Positions 15,982 to 25,190 of a stretch of DNA of 64,000 nucleotides are shown one piece after another. A program made the position numbers and the translations under genes. The DNA comes from Virgibacillus doumboii (GTDB lineage: Bacteria > Bacillota > Bacilli > Bacillales > Amphibacillaceae). The stretch is from assembly GCF_902806455.1 (NCBI RefSeq), contig NZ_CADCWQ010000001.1, positions 2,604,001-2,668,000 of the forward strand, given 5' to 3'. The notes beneath the pieces were generated by a model, which saw only the letters and a program-made list of their open reading frames with translations, was not told the DNA's origin and searched no databases. The stretch's first letter is position 1. Each line of letters starts with the position of its first letter.

Positions 15982-17120
15982 AAAAAAACATCTGCATATT
16001 GCTACTTTTAATGTTTTTTCTCACTGGATGTGTGCAGCCTACAATACTTGAAGACCTCGGGATTATTAATACACGAGGGATTGACATGTTAGATGAAGAT
16101 AAAATTAGAACAACGCTGGTTATTTTTAAATTTGATTCACAGAATAAGGAAATCTCAGAGACTATTACGGGAGTAGGAAACACAGTAAAAGGTGCGCGCA
16201 GAAACGCAAATTCTAAAACCAGCTTCGAACTTACTCCGGGGCAGATTCGTATGGAGATATATGGAAAAGAGACAGCAAAGAAAGGCTTAATGGATTACTT
16301 GGATACGTTAATTCGTGATGCAAAAGTGTCAGATACAATGTTTCTGACAGTTAGTAATACTACTGCCAAAGAGGTTATTCAGGCTTCAAATGAAAAGGGA
16401 TCGGTACATACCGGGAAATATTTATATGAGTTGATCCTGCAGAGTGTTGAGGATTATGTAATTCCGCGAGTTACCATACAGGACTTTATTCATTATTATT
16501 ATGATGTCGGACAAGATCCATTTCTTCCTGTTTTAAGTGTAAAAAATGGTCCGCCAGCCTTAAGTTCACTGGCAATTTTCAAAGATGATAAATATGTGGG
16601 TCAGATACCTGTCGAACAAGCATATATAATAAATATTTTTAAGAAATCGATTGAACAGGCAAATCTGGAAATTTCTTTACCGATTAAACCGTTTAAAGAC
16701 AATATAAAAAAAGCCGAACAAATTGAAAATGATAATGATAATGATAATTTTCATGTGATTTTGACTGTTTTAAATGGAAAAAGCAGCACAAAGATGACAG
16801 ACCCCAATGGTTTAAAATATCGAACGAACATTAACTTAAATGTAAACATGTCAGAGATATCTAAGGAAATAAACATTGATAATCCAAAAGTAATTGCCAA
16901 GATGGAAAAGGAATTGGAAAAAGATATTAAACAACAATTTGAAAAATTATTGAAGAAAATGCAGGGACTGAATGCAGACCCATTTGGTTATGGCACTGTT
17001 TACCGTGCTAACAAAACAGATGAGAAGCTTAAGAAACAGGAATGGCGCAATAAATTTCCGGATATCAGTGTGGATTTTAATGTAAACGTAAAGATTTTAC
17101 GCCATGGTACAACACCATAA
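15978..17120 (+). CDS. GerA-type germinant receptor subunit C (lipoprotein)
   Basis: A 380-residue GerAC/GerBC-family lipoprotein with signal peptide and lipobox LTGC at residues 15-18. Family features include the N-terminal DLGIINTRGIDMLDEDKI and the long C-terminal domain with a helical region (MEKELEKDIKQQFEKLLKKMQ) and the NADPFGYG motif. It is lipidated and held on the outer face of the inner spore membrane with subunits A and B. It ends the operon; a strong terminator follows. Confidence 0.92.
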   Translation: MKKNICILLLLMFFLTGCVQPTILEDLGIINTRGIDMLDEDKIRTTLVIFKFDSQNKEISETITGVGNTVKGARRNANSKTSFELTPGQIRMEIYGKETAKKGLMDYLDTLIRDAKVSDTMFLTVSNTTAKEVIQASNEKGSVHTGKYLYELILQSVEDYVIPRVTIQDFIHYYYDVGQDPFLPVLSVKNGPPALSSLAIFKDDKYVGQIPVEQAYIINIFKKSIEQANLEISLPIKPFKDNIKKAEQIENDNDNDNFHVILTVLNGKSSTKMTDPNGLKYRTNINLNVNMSEISKEINIDNPKVIAKMEKELEKDIKQQFEKLLKKMQGLNADPFGYGTVYRANKTDEKLKKQEWRNKFPDISVDFNVNVKILRHGTTP

Positions 17121-17146
17121 TAACTTATAAAGCAAACCTGTTCAGC

Positions 17147-17179
17147 AAAAAAACCGACCTCATTAAAGGCCGGTTTTTT
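17147..17179. terminator. Bidirectional terminator between ger operon and opuA
   Basis: The stem AAAAAACCGACC/GGCCGGTTTTTT has T-runs on both strands and lies between the convergent ends of the ger operon and opuAA. Confidence 0.9.
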
Positions 17180-17182
17180 GAT

Positions 17183-18391
17183 TTACATATGATATTCTGG
17201 ACTTTCTTCCACATCGTCTGAAGTAAGTCCTGACAATACGTGAACACGTAAAATAAATCCTATCAGTTTGTCATCGTCGTTCACAACCGCAAGTGGAACA
17301 CTCGATTCCAGCGCTTTTGGAATCAGGTCACTTACATATTCATCATTTTTAACAATGGTTACGTTCTGCCGCAATACATCTTCGAGCGTTTTTTTCTCTT
17401 TTAACCCTTTAATGGCATCGTCGATTGTCACTAAACCTTTAATATGTCTTCCGCGATCCACAACAAATACACTGGATATTCCGTTTTCTTCCATTTCTTT
17501 GCGTGCGACGTTTAAGCCATCTTTCAGTGAAACAAGTGCATTAGGCTTTATCATAATGTGTTCCGCCTGAAATACTTTGGACCGGTCAATGTCCTTAATG
17601 AAATCGGAAATATAGTCATTTGCCGGTTTATCAATAATTTCTTCAGGCGTACCTACCTGATTAATCTTACCATCTTTCATAACTGCTACCCGGTCACCCA
17701 GTTTGAATGCCTCATTCACATCATGTGTGATAAATATAATCGTCTTTTTCAGGCGATCCTGAATATCAAGAAGCTCAAGCTGCATTTCACGGCGAATTAA
17801 GGGATCCAATGCACTGAACGGTTCATCCATCAACAGAATATCCGGATCATTAGCAAGTGCACGCGCCAATCCTACCCGCTGCTGCATACCCCCGGAAAGT
17901 TCATCCGGATATTTATCCTCATAGCCTTTTAAACCAACTATTTCAATGTTTTTCATAGCAATTTCCTGTCGTTCTTCTTTGGAAACATTGCGTACTTCAA
18001 GCCCATATTCCACATTCGCCATAATTGTCCGATGATTAAAAAGACCAAAATGCTGGAAAACCATTGCAATCTTTTGCTGGCGAACATTTTTAAGTTGCTT
18101 GCTGTTATATTTAACAATATCTTCCCCATCGATAAAAATTGATCCGTCAGTAGGTTTATTCAACAAATTAAAGCACCGGATCAATGTTGATTTACCACTG
18201 CCTGAAAGCCCCATTATTACAAAGATTTCACCCTGTTGTATATCTAAGGACGCATCATAAACACCAACAGTATGACCTGTTTCAGCCAGAATTTCATCTT
18301 TGCTCATTCCTTCTTTTACCTTAGGAATAATCGACTTGGGCTTCGAACCGAAAATCTTTGAAACATGCTCTATCTTTATCTTCGTTGTCAT
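17183..18391 (-). CDS. opuAA: Glycine betaine ABC transporter ATPase OpuAA
   Basis: A 402-residue ATPase of the ProV/OpuAA group. Walker A is GLSGSGKST, the signature LSGGMQQR and Walker B ILLMDEPFSALDP. Two tandem CBS domains occupy about residues 280-390 (SSVFVVDRGRHIKGLVTIDD), which in this family act as ionic-strength sensors. It powers uptake of the osmoprotectant glycine betaine with OpuAB and OpuAC. ACAGGAGGGTGAGCTA precedes the ATG, whose first base overlaps the opuAB stop (TAATG). Confidence 0.95.
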   Translation of the reverse strand: MTTKIKIEHVSKIFGSKPKSIIPKVKEGMSKDEILAETGHTVGVYDASLDIQQGEIFVIMGLSGSGKSTLIRCFNLLNKPTDGSIFIDGEDIVKYNSKQLKNVRQQKIAMVFQHFGLFNHRTIMANVEYGLEVRNVSKEERQEIAMKNIEIVGLKGYEDKYPDELSGGMQQRVGLARALANDPDILLMDEPFSALDPLIRREMQLELLDIQDRLKKTIIFITHDVNEAFKLGDRVAVMKDGKINQVGTPEEIIDKPANDYISDFIKDIDRSKVFQAEHIMIKPNALVSLKDGLNVARKEMEENGISSVFVVDRGRHIKGLVTIDDAIKGLKEKKTLEDVLRQNVTIVKNDEYVSDLIPKALESSVPLAVVNDDDKLIGFILRVHVLSGLTSDDVEESPEYHM

Positions 18392-19248
18392 TAGCTCACC
18401 CTCCTGTGCTTCTGGAGTTTATCTGCTACCCCGCCGGTAATGCGGTCGATAATAATTGCCAGGAATACAATACTGATACCTGCTTCGAATCCTAATGCGA
18501 TATCGATCTGGTTAATGGATACAAGTACTTGCTCTCCAAGCCCCTGTGCGCCAACCATTGATGCGATTACAACCATAGCAAGAGCCATCATTGTTGTCTG
18601 ATTCACCCCGGCCATTATGGTAGGCAAGGCTTGTGGAAGCTGAATTTTGAAAAGCATTTGCCACTTGGATGACCCGAACGATTGTGCAGATTCAATTACT
18701 TCTTTATCCACACCCCGGATAGCCAGTTCCGTCAGCCTGATTACCGGTGGAATGGCATAAATTAATGTTGCAAAGATTGCAGACACATTTCCCAGTCCAA
18801 AGAAAAATATTGCCGGGATTAAATATACAAAACTAGGCATTGTCTGCATCGCATCCAATATTGGCCGCATGACAGTTGAAAAGCCTTTACTGAAGGCCAT
18901 CCAAACGCCTAATGGAATACCCAGCGCCAGGGAAATGATAACGGCTGTAACAACAATCGCAATCGTTGTCATCATATCTTCCCATAACTCAAATGTCCCG
19001 ATTAAAAAGACAAATACACCAAATAGAACACCTGAAAAAATTGACTTAAAATACCAGCCAAGCAAAACAATTATTACGATAAATGCCCACCAAGGCATCC
19101 ATATTAAAAATTCTTCGATACCATTTATAATCTGTGTTGAAAATAAATAGATAAAATCAAATATGCTTTCTAATGATTCATCCAGAAAATTAACGAATTT
19201 CGCAACGTAATCCCCTAGACTTGTAGTTATTTCCGGAAAGTTCCCCAT
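18391..19248 (-). CDS. opuAB: Glycine betaine ABC transporter permease OpuAB
   Basis: A 285-residue permease with six to seven helices and the BPD_transp_1 EAA loop (ELAIRGVDKEVIESAQSFG). The length matches B. subtilis OpuAB (282). It is the membrane part of the osmoprotectant importer. The gene is coupled to opuAA by stop-start overlap and follows opuAC, although opuAC is separated by 65 bases; here the binding-protein gene comes first, whereas B. subtilis has the order AA-AB-AC. Confidence 0.94.
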   Translation of the reverse strand: MGNFPEITTSLGDYVAKFVNFLDESLESIFDFIYLFSTQIINGIEEFLIWMPWWAFIVIIVLLGWYFKSIFSGVLFGVFVFLIGTFELWEDMMTTIAIVVTAVIISLALGIPLGVWMAFSKGFSTVMRPILDAMQTMPSFVYLIPAIFFFGLGNVSAIFATLIYAIPPVIRLTELAIRGVDKEVIESAQSFGSSKWQMLFKIQLPQALPTIMAGVNQTTMMALAMVVIASMVGAQGLGEQVLVSINQIDIALGFEAGISIVFLAIIIDRITGGVADKLQKHRRVS

Positions 19249-19313
19249 AGGTCACACCCTTTTTATAAAATTAAACAGGCAGCTAACCGATAAGCGGCCA
19301 GCTGCCCAGAAAC

Positions 19314-20324
19314 TTATTCCATTGAGTCCTTGACTTTTTTGGCCACGTCTTCAGGAACCCAACTGGTCCAAACATCTTCATTTTCTTTCATCCACCACAT
19401 TGCTGCCTCTTCCGCAGAAGCTTCCTCATTTTTATTCATATAATTTAAAGCTTGTTCAGTAAGATCAGCACTAGTTTCATAGTTACTTAGAAAGTCCACC
19501 ACATCTGGTGCAGCTTCAGGAATATCCTTATGAACTGCAACTACAACATCGTTTGGTGGTGCTTCGGTAGCTTTTGTTTTTTCATAAACTTCCGGATCGT
19601 ATTCCGGCTCTTCCAGTAATGTTAAATCATATTTAGCTGTCACGGCAGTTGGTGACCAGTAGTAACCAACCCAAGCTTCCCCAGCTTTATATGCATCAGC
19701 AAGTGACGCAACAATTGCTGCATCAGAACCAGGTCTGAAGTTTACAAAAGACTCATTCAAACCATAGGATTCCATTTTCTTTGTAATTGCTTTTTCAATA
19801 GCCCAGCCACTTGGAGCATTAATTAATCGACCCTTATTTGGTTCTGCAGGATCAGCAAAAAGCTCCGGATAGTTTTTCAAATCCTCAACCGTTTTTAAAT
19901 CTGGTGCCATTGGCTCAATACCACGTTCCGGGTCGCCTTCAATTACATATGTTGGAACATACAACCCTTGAACATTGTCGTCAAAGTTTACGGAAAGTTT
20001 TTTAATGTCGCCTTCCTCAATTGCTTCATTGTAAACTTTCTTAATGTTATCGGTCCACACTTCCATATAAACGTCAATATCGCCTTCTCTTAACCCTTGA
20101 ACAGTTGCAGCAGTTGACCCTGGAGTTACCTCTGTGTCAATGCCATATCCCTCTTCAATAATTTTTTGTGCGATACTGTTATGCACTCTGATACTGTTCC
20201 AGCCAGCATCAGCAAATACCAGTTTTTCAACTTTACCTTCTGAACCTGAACCGGAGTCCGAACCGCCACAAGCAGAAAGCACTACTAATACAATAGCAGA
20301 AAACAATAATAATAGTTTCTTCAT
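19314..20324 (-). CDS. opuAC: Glycine betaine-binding lipoprotein OpuAC-like
   Basis: A 336-residue substrate-binding lipoprotein (lipobox LSAC, then an Asp/Ser/Gly linker) of the OpuAC/ProX superfamily. Aromatic residues in FADAGWNSIRVHN, VYMEVWTDN and VGYYWSPT could form the cage that binds the trimethylammonium group. It is longer than B. subtilis OpuAC (293), and a related quaternary amine such as proline betaine cannot be excluded. It is first in the operon, with AAAGGGGTAATTA before the ATG. Confidence 0.88.
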   Translation of the reverse strand: MKKLLLLFSAIVLVVLSACGGSDSGSGSEGKVEKLVFADAGWNSIRVHNSIAQKIIEEGYGIDTEVTPGSTAATVQGLREGDIDVYMEVWTDNIKKVYNEAIEEGDIKKLSVNFDDNVQGLYVPTYVIEGDPERGIEPMAPDLKTVEDLKNYPELFADPAEPNKGRLINAPSGWAIEKAITKKMESYGLNESFVNFRPGSDAAIVASLADAYKAGEAWVGYYWSPTAVTAKYDLTLLEEPEYDPEVYEKTKATEAPPNDVVVAVHKDIPEAAPDVVDFLSNYETSADLTEQALNYMNKNEEASAEEAAMWWMKENEDVWTSWVPEDVAKKVKDSME

Positions 20325-20725
20325 TTAATTACCCCTTTAATTATGTTTATTTGCATCCAGATATTCCTTGAAAATAAATACGCGTCACTGGGACCCTAGA
20401 ATAGAAATATGTGTTAAAGATTGAAGGAAATAGAAGTGGTAATGAAGATGCATGTTTTTTAACAACACTTTTTATAATAGGTAAAATACTTGTTTAAATC
20501 AAATAGCATATAAAGCTATAAAATGCTATGAACGATGATTCAATGGAGTGAGTTGTTATTAGCTGCCAAAAACTTGCATTATTGCTTAAAATACTTCATT
20601 TTACAGCATGCTTCCATATTCATCCATTTATCTAAGCAGCTTAATTCCATTTATTATTAATGGATTAAAAACAAAGACCGTTTTCATAAATTTTGTTGCC
20701 TCTCAATATCGTTTTAGACATGAAA
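20325..20725. other. Upstream region of the opuA operon
   Basis: About 400 AT-rich bases without a credible gene. The opuA promoter should lie here on the minus strand; a TATTATAAAA-type box near 20475 is possible, but I cannot define it. Confidence 0.4.
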
Positions 20726-20979
20726 TGCGAACTACTTTGAAAAAAAATGTGTACATTAATGCCGCTCCGGAAATACACTTCGCTTTCACGCCTCCGGGTA
20801 CCAAGGCGACATCTGCTCAAAAAGTGCGTTTTCGCAGTGTCTTCTTAGCCGTGGGCGGCTGCTGAGCCCTCTTCGTGCTAGCGCACTCAGATGTCTCACC
20901 AGCTGCCCGCGGAAAGCGAGTATATTCCAGCCGCGGGGCAAGAGAGTCTCACTAGGTATTTAATCAGAGTTAGTTCGCA
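20726..20979. repeat. 254-bp GC-rich mosaic element with TGCGAACTA ends
   Basis: TGCGAACTA (20726-20734) and TAGTTCGCA (20971-20979) are perfect 9-bp terminal inverted repeats. The element is largely the reverse complement of parts of the 43747-44135 element: both share GTGTACATTAATGCCGCTCC, CTTCGTGCTAGCGCACTCAG and GCGAGTATATTCCAG, and homology extends into both flanks. It also carries a private block of about 60 bp (near 20791-20851) and lacks the middle of the other element, so it is a rearranged copy. No protein is encoded. Confidence 0.85.
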
Positions 20980-21017
20980 GTCTATAGATTTTGTGTCAAC
21001 GAAAACAGTCAAAATAA

Positions 21018-21057
21018 AAAATGCCCCTATAACGTTGAATCGTAAAGAAGGCATTTT
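21018..21057 (-). terminator. Probable terminator after murG paralogue
   Basis: AAAATGCC and GGCATTTT form an 8-bp stem with a long loop; on the minus strand the stem is followed by TTTTTATTTT. It lies about 75 bases past the stop. Confidence 0.6.
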
Positions 21058-21133
21058 CGGTTAGTCTTATTAGAATGTTTCATTTCATTTAGTTTTATTA
21101 TTTATCAGCGGTTTCTACAGTTTTATCGACTAA

Positions 21134-22207
21134 TCAGTATTTCCCTGTATTCTTAATAATCTCAATCACCCGGTCGCGTGCTTTTTCACTCTGGTATTTT
21201 TTCATGTGGTCCACCATGACTGGAGCCTGTTCTTTCAATTTAAACAGTTCCTGTACCAGTGATTCCTCACTTAATGACTCTTCTTCCAGCACCCGTGCAT
21301 AGTTTTTTTCCTTAAATGATTGTGCGTTTATAATCTGGTCTCCCCTGCTCGCATTTTTAGAAAGCGGGATGAGCAGCATCGGCTTGCGCAGTGCCAGGAA
21401 TTCAAATATTGCATTTGCCCCTGCCCGTGACAGGACAAGGTCGGTTGCTGCAAAAAGATCTTTTAATTCTTCATTTACATATTCAAATTGTTTATATCCT
21501 TCGGGGCTAATTGATGTGTCTATTTTCCCATGACCGCAAATATGAGCAATTTGGAACTCCGGTAAAAGGTCATCAAGAGTGGTCCGAACCGTGTTATTGA
21601 TTTTTTCCGAACCGCCGCTTCCGCCCATAATCAGTAACACAGGCTTTGCTTTGGTGAATCCGCAAAGCTCAAGTCCTTTTTCCTTATCACCCTGAAAAAG
21701 CTCATCCCGAATGACAGCCCCGACATACTCTGCCTTATTTTCGGGCAGATACTTAACGGTTTCAGGAAAGGTTGCCAGCACTTTTTTTGCGAAAGGTATT
21801 GCAAGTTTATTAGCAAGACCGGGAGTGAAATCTGATTCATGAATGACCGCCGGTACGCCACGCATTTTGGCCGCCATAATGACAGGCACGGAAACAAAGC
21901 CTCCTTTTGAAAATATAATCGATGGCTTGCGCCTACCGATAATACGCCATGCCTGCATCGTTCCGTTCAATACTTTAAATGGGTCCTTAAAATTTTCTTT
22001 TGACATATATCTTCTCAGTTTACCGGTTGAAATGGGATAATATGTTACACCATCCAGCTGTCCAATCAGTTTACGTTCAATTCCATTTTTGGATCCGATG
22101 TAGTCAATTTCCCATCCCTCGCTTTGGAATATTGGAATGAGGGCTAGGTTTACAATTACGTGTCCTGCCGTACCTCCACCCGTAAACAGAATTCGGTTTT
22201 TCTTCAT
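21134..22207 (-). CDS. murG: MurG-like UDP-GlcNAc:lipid I glycosyltransferase
   Basis: A 357-residue GT28 glycosyltransferase. The N-terminal GGGTAGHV motif binds lipid I; the C-terminal domain carries MGGSGGSEKIN and the sugar-nucleotide site LVLSRAGANAIFEFLALRKP. MurG adds GlcNAc to lipid I on the inner membrane face. It stands alone, outside any division/cell wall cluster, so it may be a second MurG. I chose the ATG at 22207 (AAGGGAAG eight bases upstream) over an in-frame start 25 codons earlier. Confidence 0.88.
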   Translation of the reverse strand: MKKNRILFTGGGTAGHVIVNLALIPIFQSEGWEIDYIGSKNGIERKLIGQLDGVTYYPISTGKLRRYMSKENFKDPFKVLNGTMQAWRIIGRRKPSIIFSKGGFVSVPVIMAAKMRGVPAVIHESDFTPGLANKLAIPFAKKVLATFPETVKYLPENKAEYVGAVIRDELFQGDKEKGLELCGFTKAKPVLLIMGGSGGSEKINNTVRTTLDDLLPEFQIAHICGHGKIDTSISPEGYKQFEYVNEELKDLFAATDLVLSRAGANAIFEFLALRKPMLLIPLSKNASRGDQIINAQSFKEKNYARVLEEESLSEESLVQELFKLKEQAPVMVDHMKKYQSEKARDRVIEIIKNTGKY

Positions 22208-22314
22208 AAAAATGAACTTCCCTTCTATCCACAATACAAACGAAATAAATACTTCACTTATTATCCTAATCCAAAATAACATAAAAAGGAAGCGTGTCGT
22301 TTTTAAAAAATATA

Positions 22315-22332
22315 CCGCCCAAAAGAGGACGG
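22315..22332 (-). terminator. Terminator after nupC
   Basis: On the minus strand CCGTCC pairs with GGGCGG around a TCTTTT loop, followed by TATATTTTTT. It lies 14 bases past the nupC stop. Confidence 0.7.
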
Positions 22333-22345
22333 CATTTAAAAGTTA

Positions 22346-23536
22346 TTATATGAAAATTCCTGCAACAGTGGCCGATAAGATCGATGCGAGTGTTGCACCA
22401 ATTAACAGCTTCATACCAAAGCCGGACACCTTAACCGCTTTTTCGCTGTCGATAGCTTGGACAGTACCGGCGATGATTCCAATCGATGAAAAGTTGGCAA
22501 AGCTAGTCAGGAATACAGATACAATTCCGATTGTTTTTTCGGACATACTTCCAAGCATTTTTTCGAACTCAAGCATGGCCACAAACTCATTTGTAACAAT
22601 TTTCGTACCCATTATTCCGCCGGCTTCAATTACTTCACCAGGTGCAATACCCATCAGAATTCCCAGTGGGGCAATAATGTAGCCCAATATTTCCTGAAGT
22701 GTAACCCCGGCAAACACAAATTGTATAAGCCAGTTCACCAAATTCAGTGAAGCAATGAACGCTACCAGCATTGCGGCAACAATCAGGGCAATCTTACCAC
22801 CATCAAGCGCACCATTGCCCATCGCTTCAAAGATACTTTTATCCGTTGATACTTCTTTAATGTCAACATGGTCTTCTTCTTCCGGTACACGCACCGGAGC
22901 GATAACAGATGAGATCATCAACGCACTGAACATGTTCAGCGGCAGTGCAACAAGCACATATTCCGGCGGGAGTATCTGAATATAAGCACCAACAATTGAT
23001 GCTGACACAGAACCCATGGCAGATGCACTCACAATATATAAGCGATTTTTATCCAAATGGTGAAACTGTGATTTAATCGCTAACAGTGCTTCCGATTGAC
23101 CAAAAAAGATACTGTTGACCGCATTAAATGATTCAACTTTTGGCAATCCTGTGATTTTGGATAATAAGCCGCCAAGGTATTTAATTATTGGCGGTAATAT
23201 TTTCAGATACGTAAGCACCGAAAGTATCGTTGAGAAGAAGATGATAAGCAGTAACACATCAAAGAAGAAAATACTGCCACCCTCTGTTCGTGCCACACCG
23301 CCTAAGATAAAGTTGACACCATCCGTACCAAATTCAATTAACTTATTAAATCCGGCTGAAATCCCTTTAATGATTGTCTGGCCCAATTTAGTTGAAAACA
23401 TAAACCATGTTAGTAAAAATTGCGCTGCCAGCATGACAATCAAACCAATATAGTTTATATTTTTCTTGTCATTCGACATTAAAAATGCCAGTCCGAGGAC
23501 GACGATGATTGCTAAAAACCCGAGAAGAATATCCAC
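22346..23536 (-). CDS. nupC: Concentrative nucleoside transporter NupC family
   Basis: A 396-residue CNT-family permease with about ten helices. Family signatures include GQSEALLAIK and the NEFVAMLEF segment near residue 320. It imports nucleosides with H+ or Na+. The start is GTG at 23536 with GGGAGG eight bases before. It sits next to a purine permease gene, giving a small purine salvage neighbourhood, although each gene has its own terminator. Confidence 0.92.
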   Translation of the reverse strand: MDILLGFLAIIVVLGLAFLMSNDKKNINYIGLIVMLAAQFLLTWFMFSTKLGQTIIKGISAGFNKLIEFGTDGVNFILGGVARTEGGSIFFFDVLLLIIFFSTILSVLTYLKILPPIIKYLGGLLSKITGLPKVESFNAVNSIFFGQSEALLAIKSQFHHLDKNRLYIVSASAMGSVSASIVGAYIQILPPEYVLVALPLNMFSALMISSVIAPVRVPEEEDHVDIKEVSTDKSIFEAMGNGALDGGKIALIVAAMLVAFIASLNLVNWLIQFVFAGVTLQEILGYIIAPLGILMGIAPGEVIEAGGIMGTKIVTNEFVAMLEFEKMLGSMSEKTIGIVSVFLTSFANFSSIGIIAGTVQAIDSEKAVKVSGFGMKLLIGATLASILSATVAGIFI

Positions 23537-23718
23537 GGATGCAGCCTCCCTTATAGTATAAATAGTTATTGTAACTGCTTTCAGTTAACTTATCCGATAG
23601 CGATTTTAGCAGGTTGTCAGACGTCTTGCAAGTGGAATATTTTACAAACGGTCAACTGTTTTAGTAGTTCCCCAAATTTCAGATTTCTAACATAGGACTC
23701 CCTCTGCCAAACAGAAAG

Positions 23719-23745
23719 CCCCGGCAAGCCACTCGCTCACCGGGG
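23719..23745 (-). terminator. Terminator after the purine permease
   Basis: CCCCGG and CCGGGG form a short GC stem with a 15-base loop about 17 bases past the stop; a short T tract follows on the minus strand. Confidence 0.65.
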
Positions 23746-23761
23746 GTTAACAAAAAATATT

Positions 23762-25051
23762 CTAGTGTGCCGGGAAAAAGATCATTTGCAGCACGAAGAC
23801 TGCACAAAAGAAGTATAAAATCCAATGGACGTCTTTCCCTTTTCCACTGACCAGTTTCAGCAACGGATAGGTTATAAAGCCAACCGAAATCCCGGTTGCG
23901 ATGCTGGAAGTCATTGGCATCATCAAAATAATCGCAAATGCCGGAAATGCCTCGTCAAATGTTTTCCAATCAATTCGTGCTAGGCCTTCCATCATAAAGC
24001 AGCCCACGATGATTAAAACAGGAGCCGTTATCGCCGGGATATTCGCTATCACACCAATGATTGGCGAAAAGAACATGGAAAGCGCAAATAATCCTGCTAC
24101 AACTAATGAAGTAAGACCTGTTCTACCACCAGCTGCGACACCTGAAGTGGATTCGACATATGCAGTTGAAGGGCTTGTACCAAACATCGAACCAACAGTA
24201 GTTGCCGTAGCATCAGCCAGTAGTGCTGATTTTGCCCGCGGCATTTTCCCATTTCTCATAAACCCTGCCTGTTCTGCCACGCCAATAAGTGTTCCGGTCG
24301 TATCAAAAATAGTCACCAGTAAAAATGCAAAGACTACTGTATACAAACTGTTGGCAAACACTCCGCCAATATCGATGTCAAAGAAGACGGGCATTGGGGG
24401 TGCTGAAGCCAATCCTTCAAATTGCAACTGCCCAGTAAAGTATGCAATAACTCCAGTGGCCAGCATACCTAAAAATAATGCGCCTCTAATGTTCCTTGCC
24501 ATTAAAAATAATGTAATGAACAGTCCTGCCAGTGTTAATAGCGTCATAGGCTGATGCAGGTCGCCAAATCCGATCATATTTGCTTCATTAGGCACGACAA
24601 TACCAGACATTTTCAATCCAAGAAACGCTATGAATAAACCTATCCCGGATGTTATTCCAAATTTCAGTGAAGATGGTATTGCCCAGATCAACGTCTCACG
24701 CAATTTCGTAAAACTCAGTAAAACAAACAGAACACCAGCTAACAATACTGTTCCAAATACAACCTGATAAGATAATCCTTGTGACGCGACAACACTTGCG
24801 AAATAAGCATTTAACCCCATTCCCGGGGCAATCGCGATAGGATAATTAGCAAAAAGCGCCATATATACCGTACCAACAACTGCAGAAATTATTGTAGCCA
24901 TGAAGACCTGATCAAATGGTACTCCCGCTGCTGATAGAATAGCCGGGTTTACTACCACAATATAAACCATTGTCAGGAATGTCGTAAAACCTGCAATAAA
25001 CTCTGTTCGGATATTTGTATTATTTTGTTTAAGTTTAAATTGTTTCTCCAT
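23762..25051 (-). CDS. pbuG: Guanine/hypoxanthine permease, PbuG/PbuO (AzgA) family
   Basis: A 429-residue NCS2-superfamily permease of the AzgA branch. Typical segments are EFIAGFTTFLTMVYIVVVNP, IAPGMGLNAYFA and FDTTGTLIGVAEQAG. It takes up hypoxanthine and guanine. AGTAAGGTGATATAA precedes the ATG. A pair of PurR-like boxes lies directly upstream. PbuG and PbuO cannot be told apart with certainty; adenine specificity is also possible. Confidence 0.9.
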   Translation of the reverse strand: MEKQFKLKQNNTNIRTEFIAGFTTFLTMVYIVVVNPAILSAAGVPFDQVFMATIISAVVGTVYMALFANYPIAIAPGMGLNAYFASVVASQGLSYQVVFGTVLLAGVLFVLLSFTKLRETLIWAIPSSLKFGITSGIGLFIAFLGLKMSGIVVPNEANMIGFGDLHQPMTLLTLAGLFITLFLMARNIRGALFLGMLATGVIAYFTGQLQFEGLASAPPMPVFFDIDIGGVFANSLYTVVFAFLLVTIFDTTGTLIGVAEQAGFMRNGKMPRAKSALLADATATTVGSMFGTSPSTAYVESTSGVAAGGRTGLTSLVVAGLFALSMFFSPIIGVIANIPAITAPVLIIVGCFMMEGLARIDWKTFDEAFPAFAIILMMPMTSSIATGISVGFITYPLLKLVSGKGKDVHWILYFFCAVFVLQMIFFPAH

Positions 25052-25064
25052 TTATATCACCTTA

Positions 25065-25107
25065 CTAACGAATAATATTAGCAAACATTTACTATAATAT
25101 TCGTTTT
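25065..25107 (-). promoter_or_regulatory. Candidate PurR operator (two opposed PurBoxes)
   Basis: On the minus strand AAAACGAATATT is followed, after an AT-rich gap, by AATATTATTCGTT. The two CGAA cores face each other at the distance known for PurR control regions (about 27 bases between CGAA and TTCG). Purine permease genes are PurR targets in B. subtilis, which supports the call. I saw no purine riboswitch. Confidence 0.5.
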
Positions 25108-25190
25108 TGATGATAATTGCAATAGTTCCGGAGCTTTTTTTCAAGCGATGTCTGAGAAAGCAGGCGGTTGACTGCCTTCCTCTGAACCAT

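Noticed and set aside
25052..25190. Purine riboswitch before the purine permease gene
   Set aside because: The region is too short and lacks the three-way junction and conserved loops; opposed PurBoxes explain it better.
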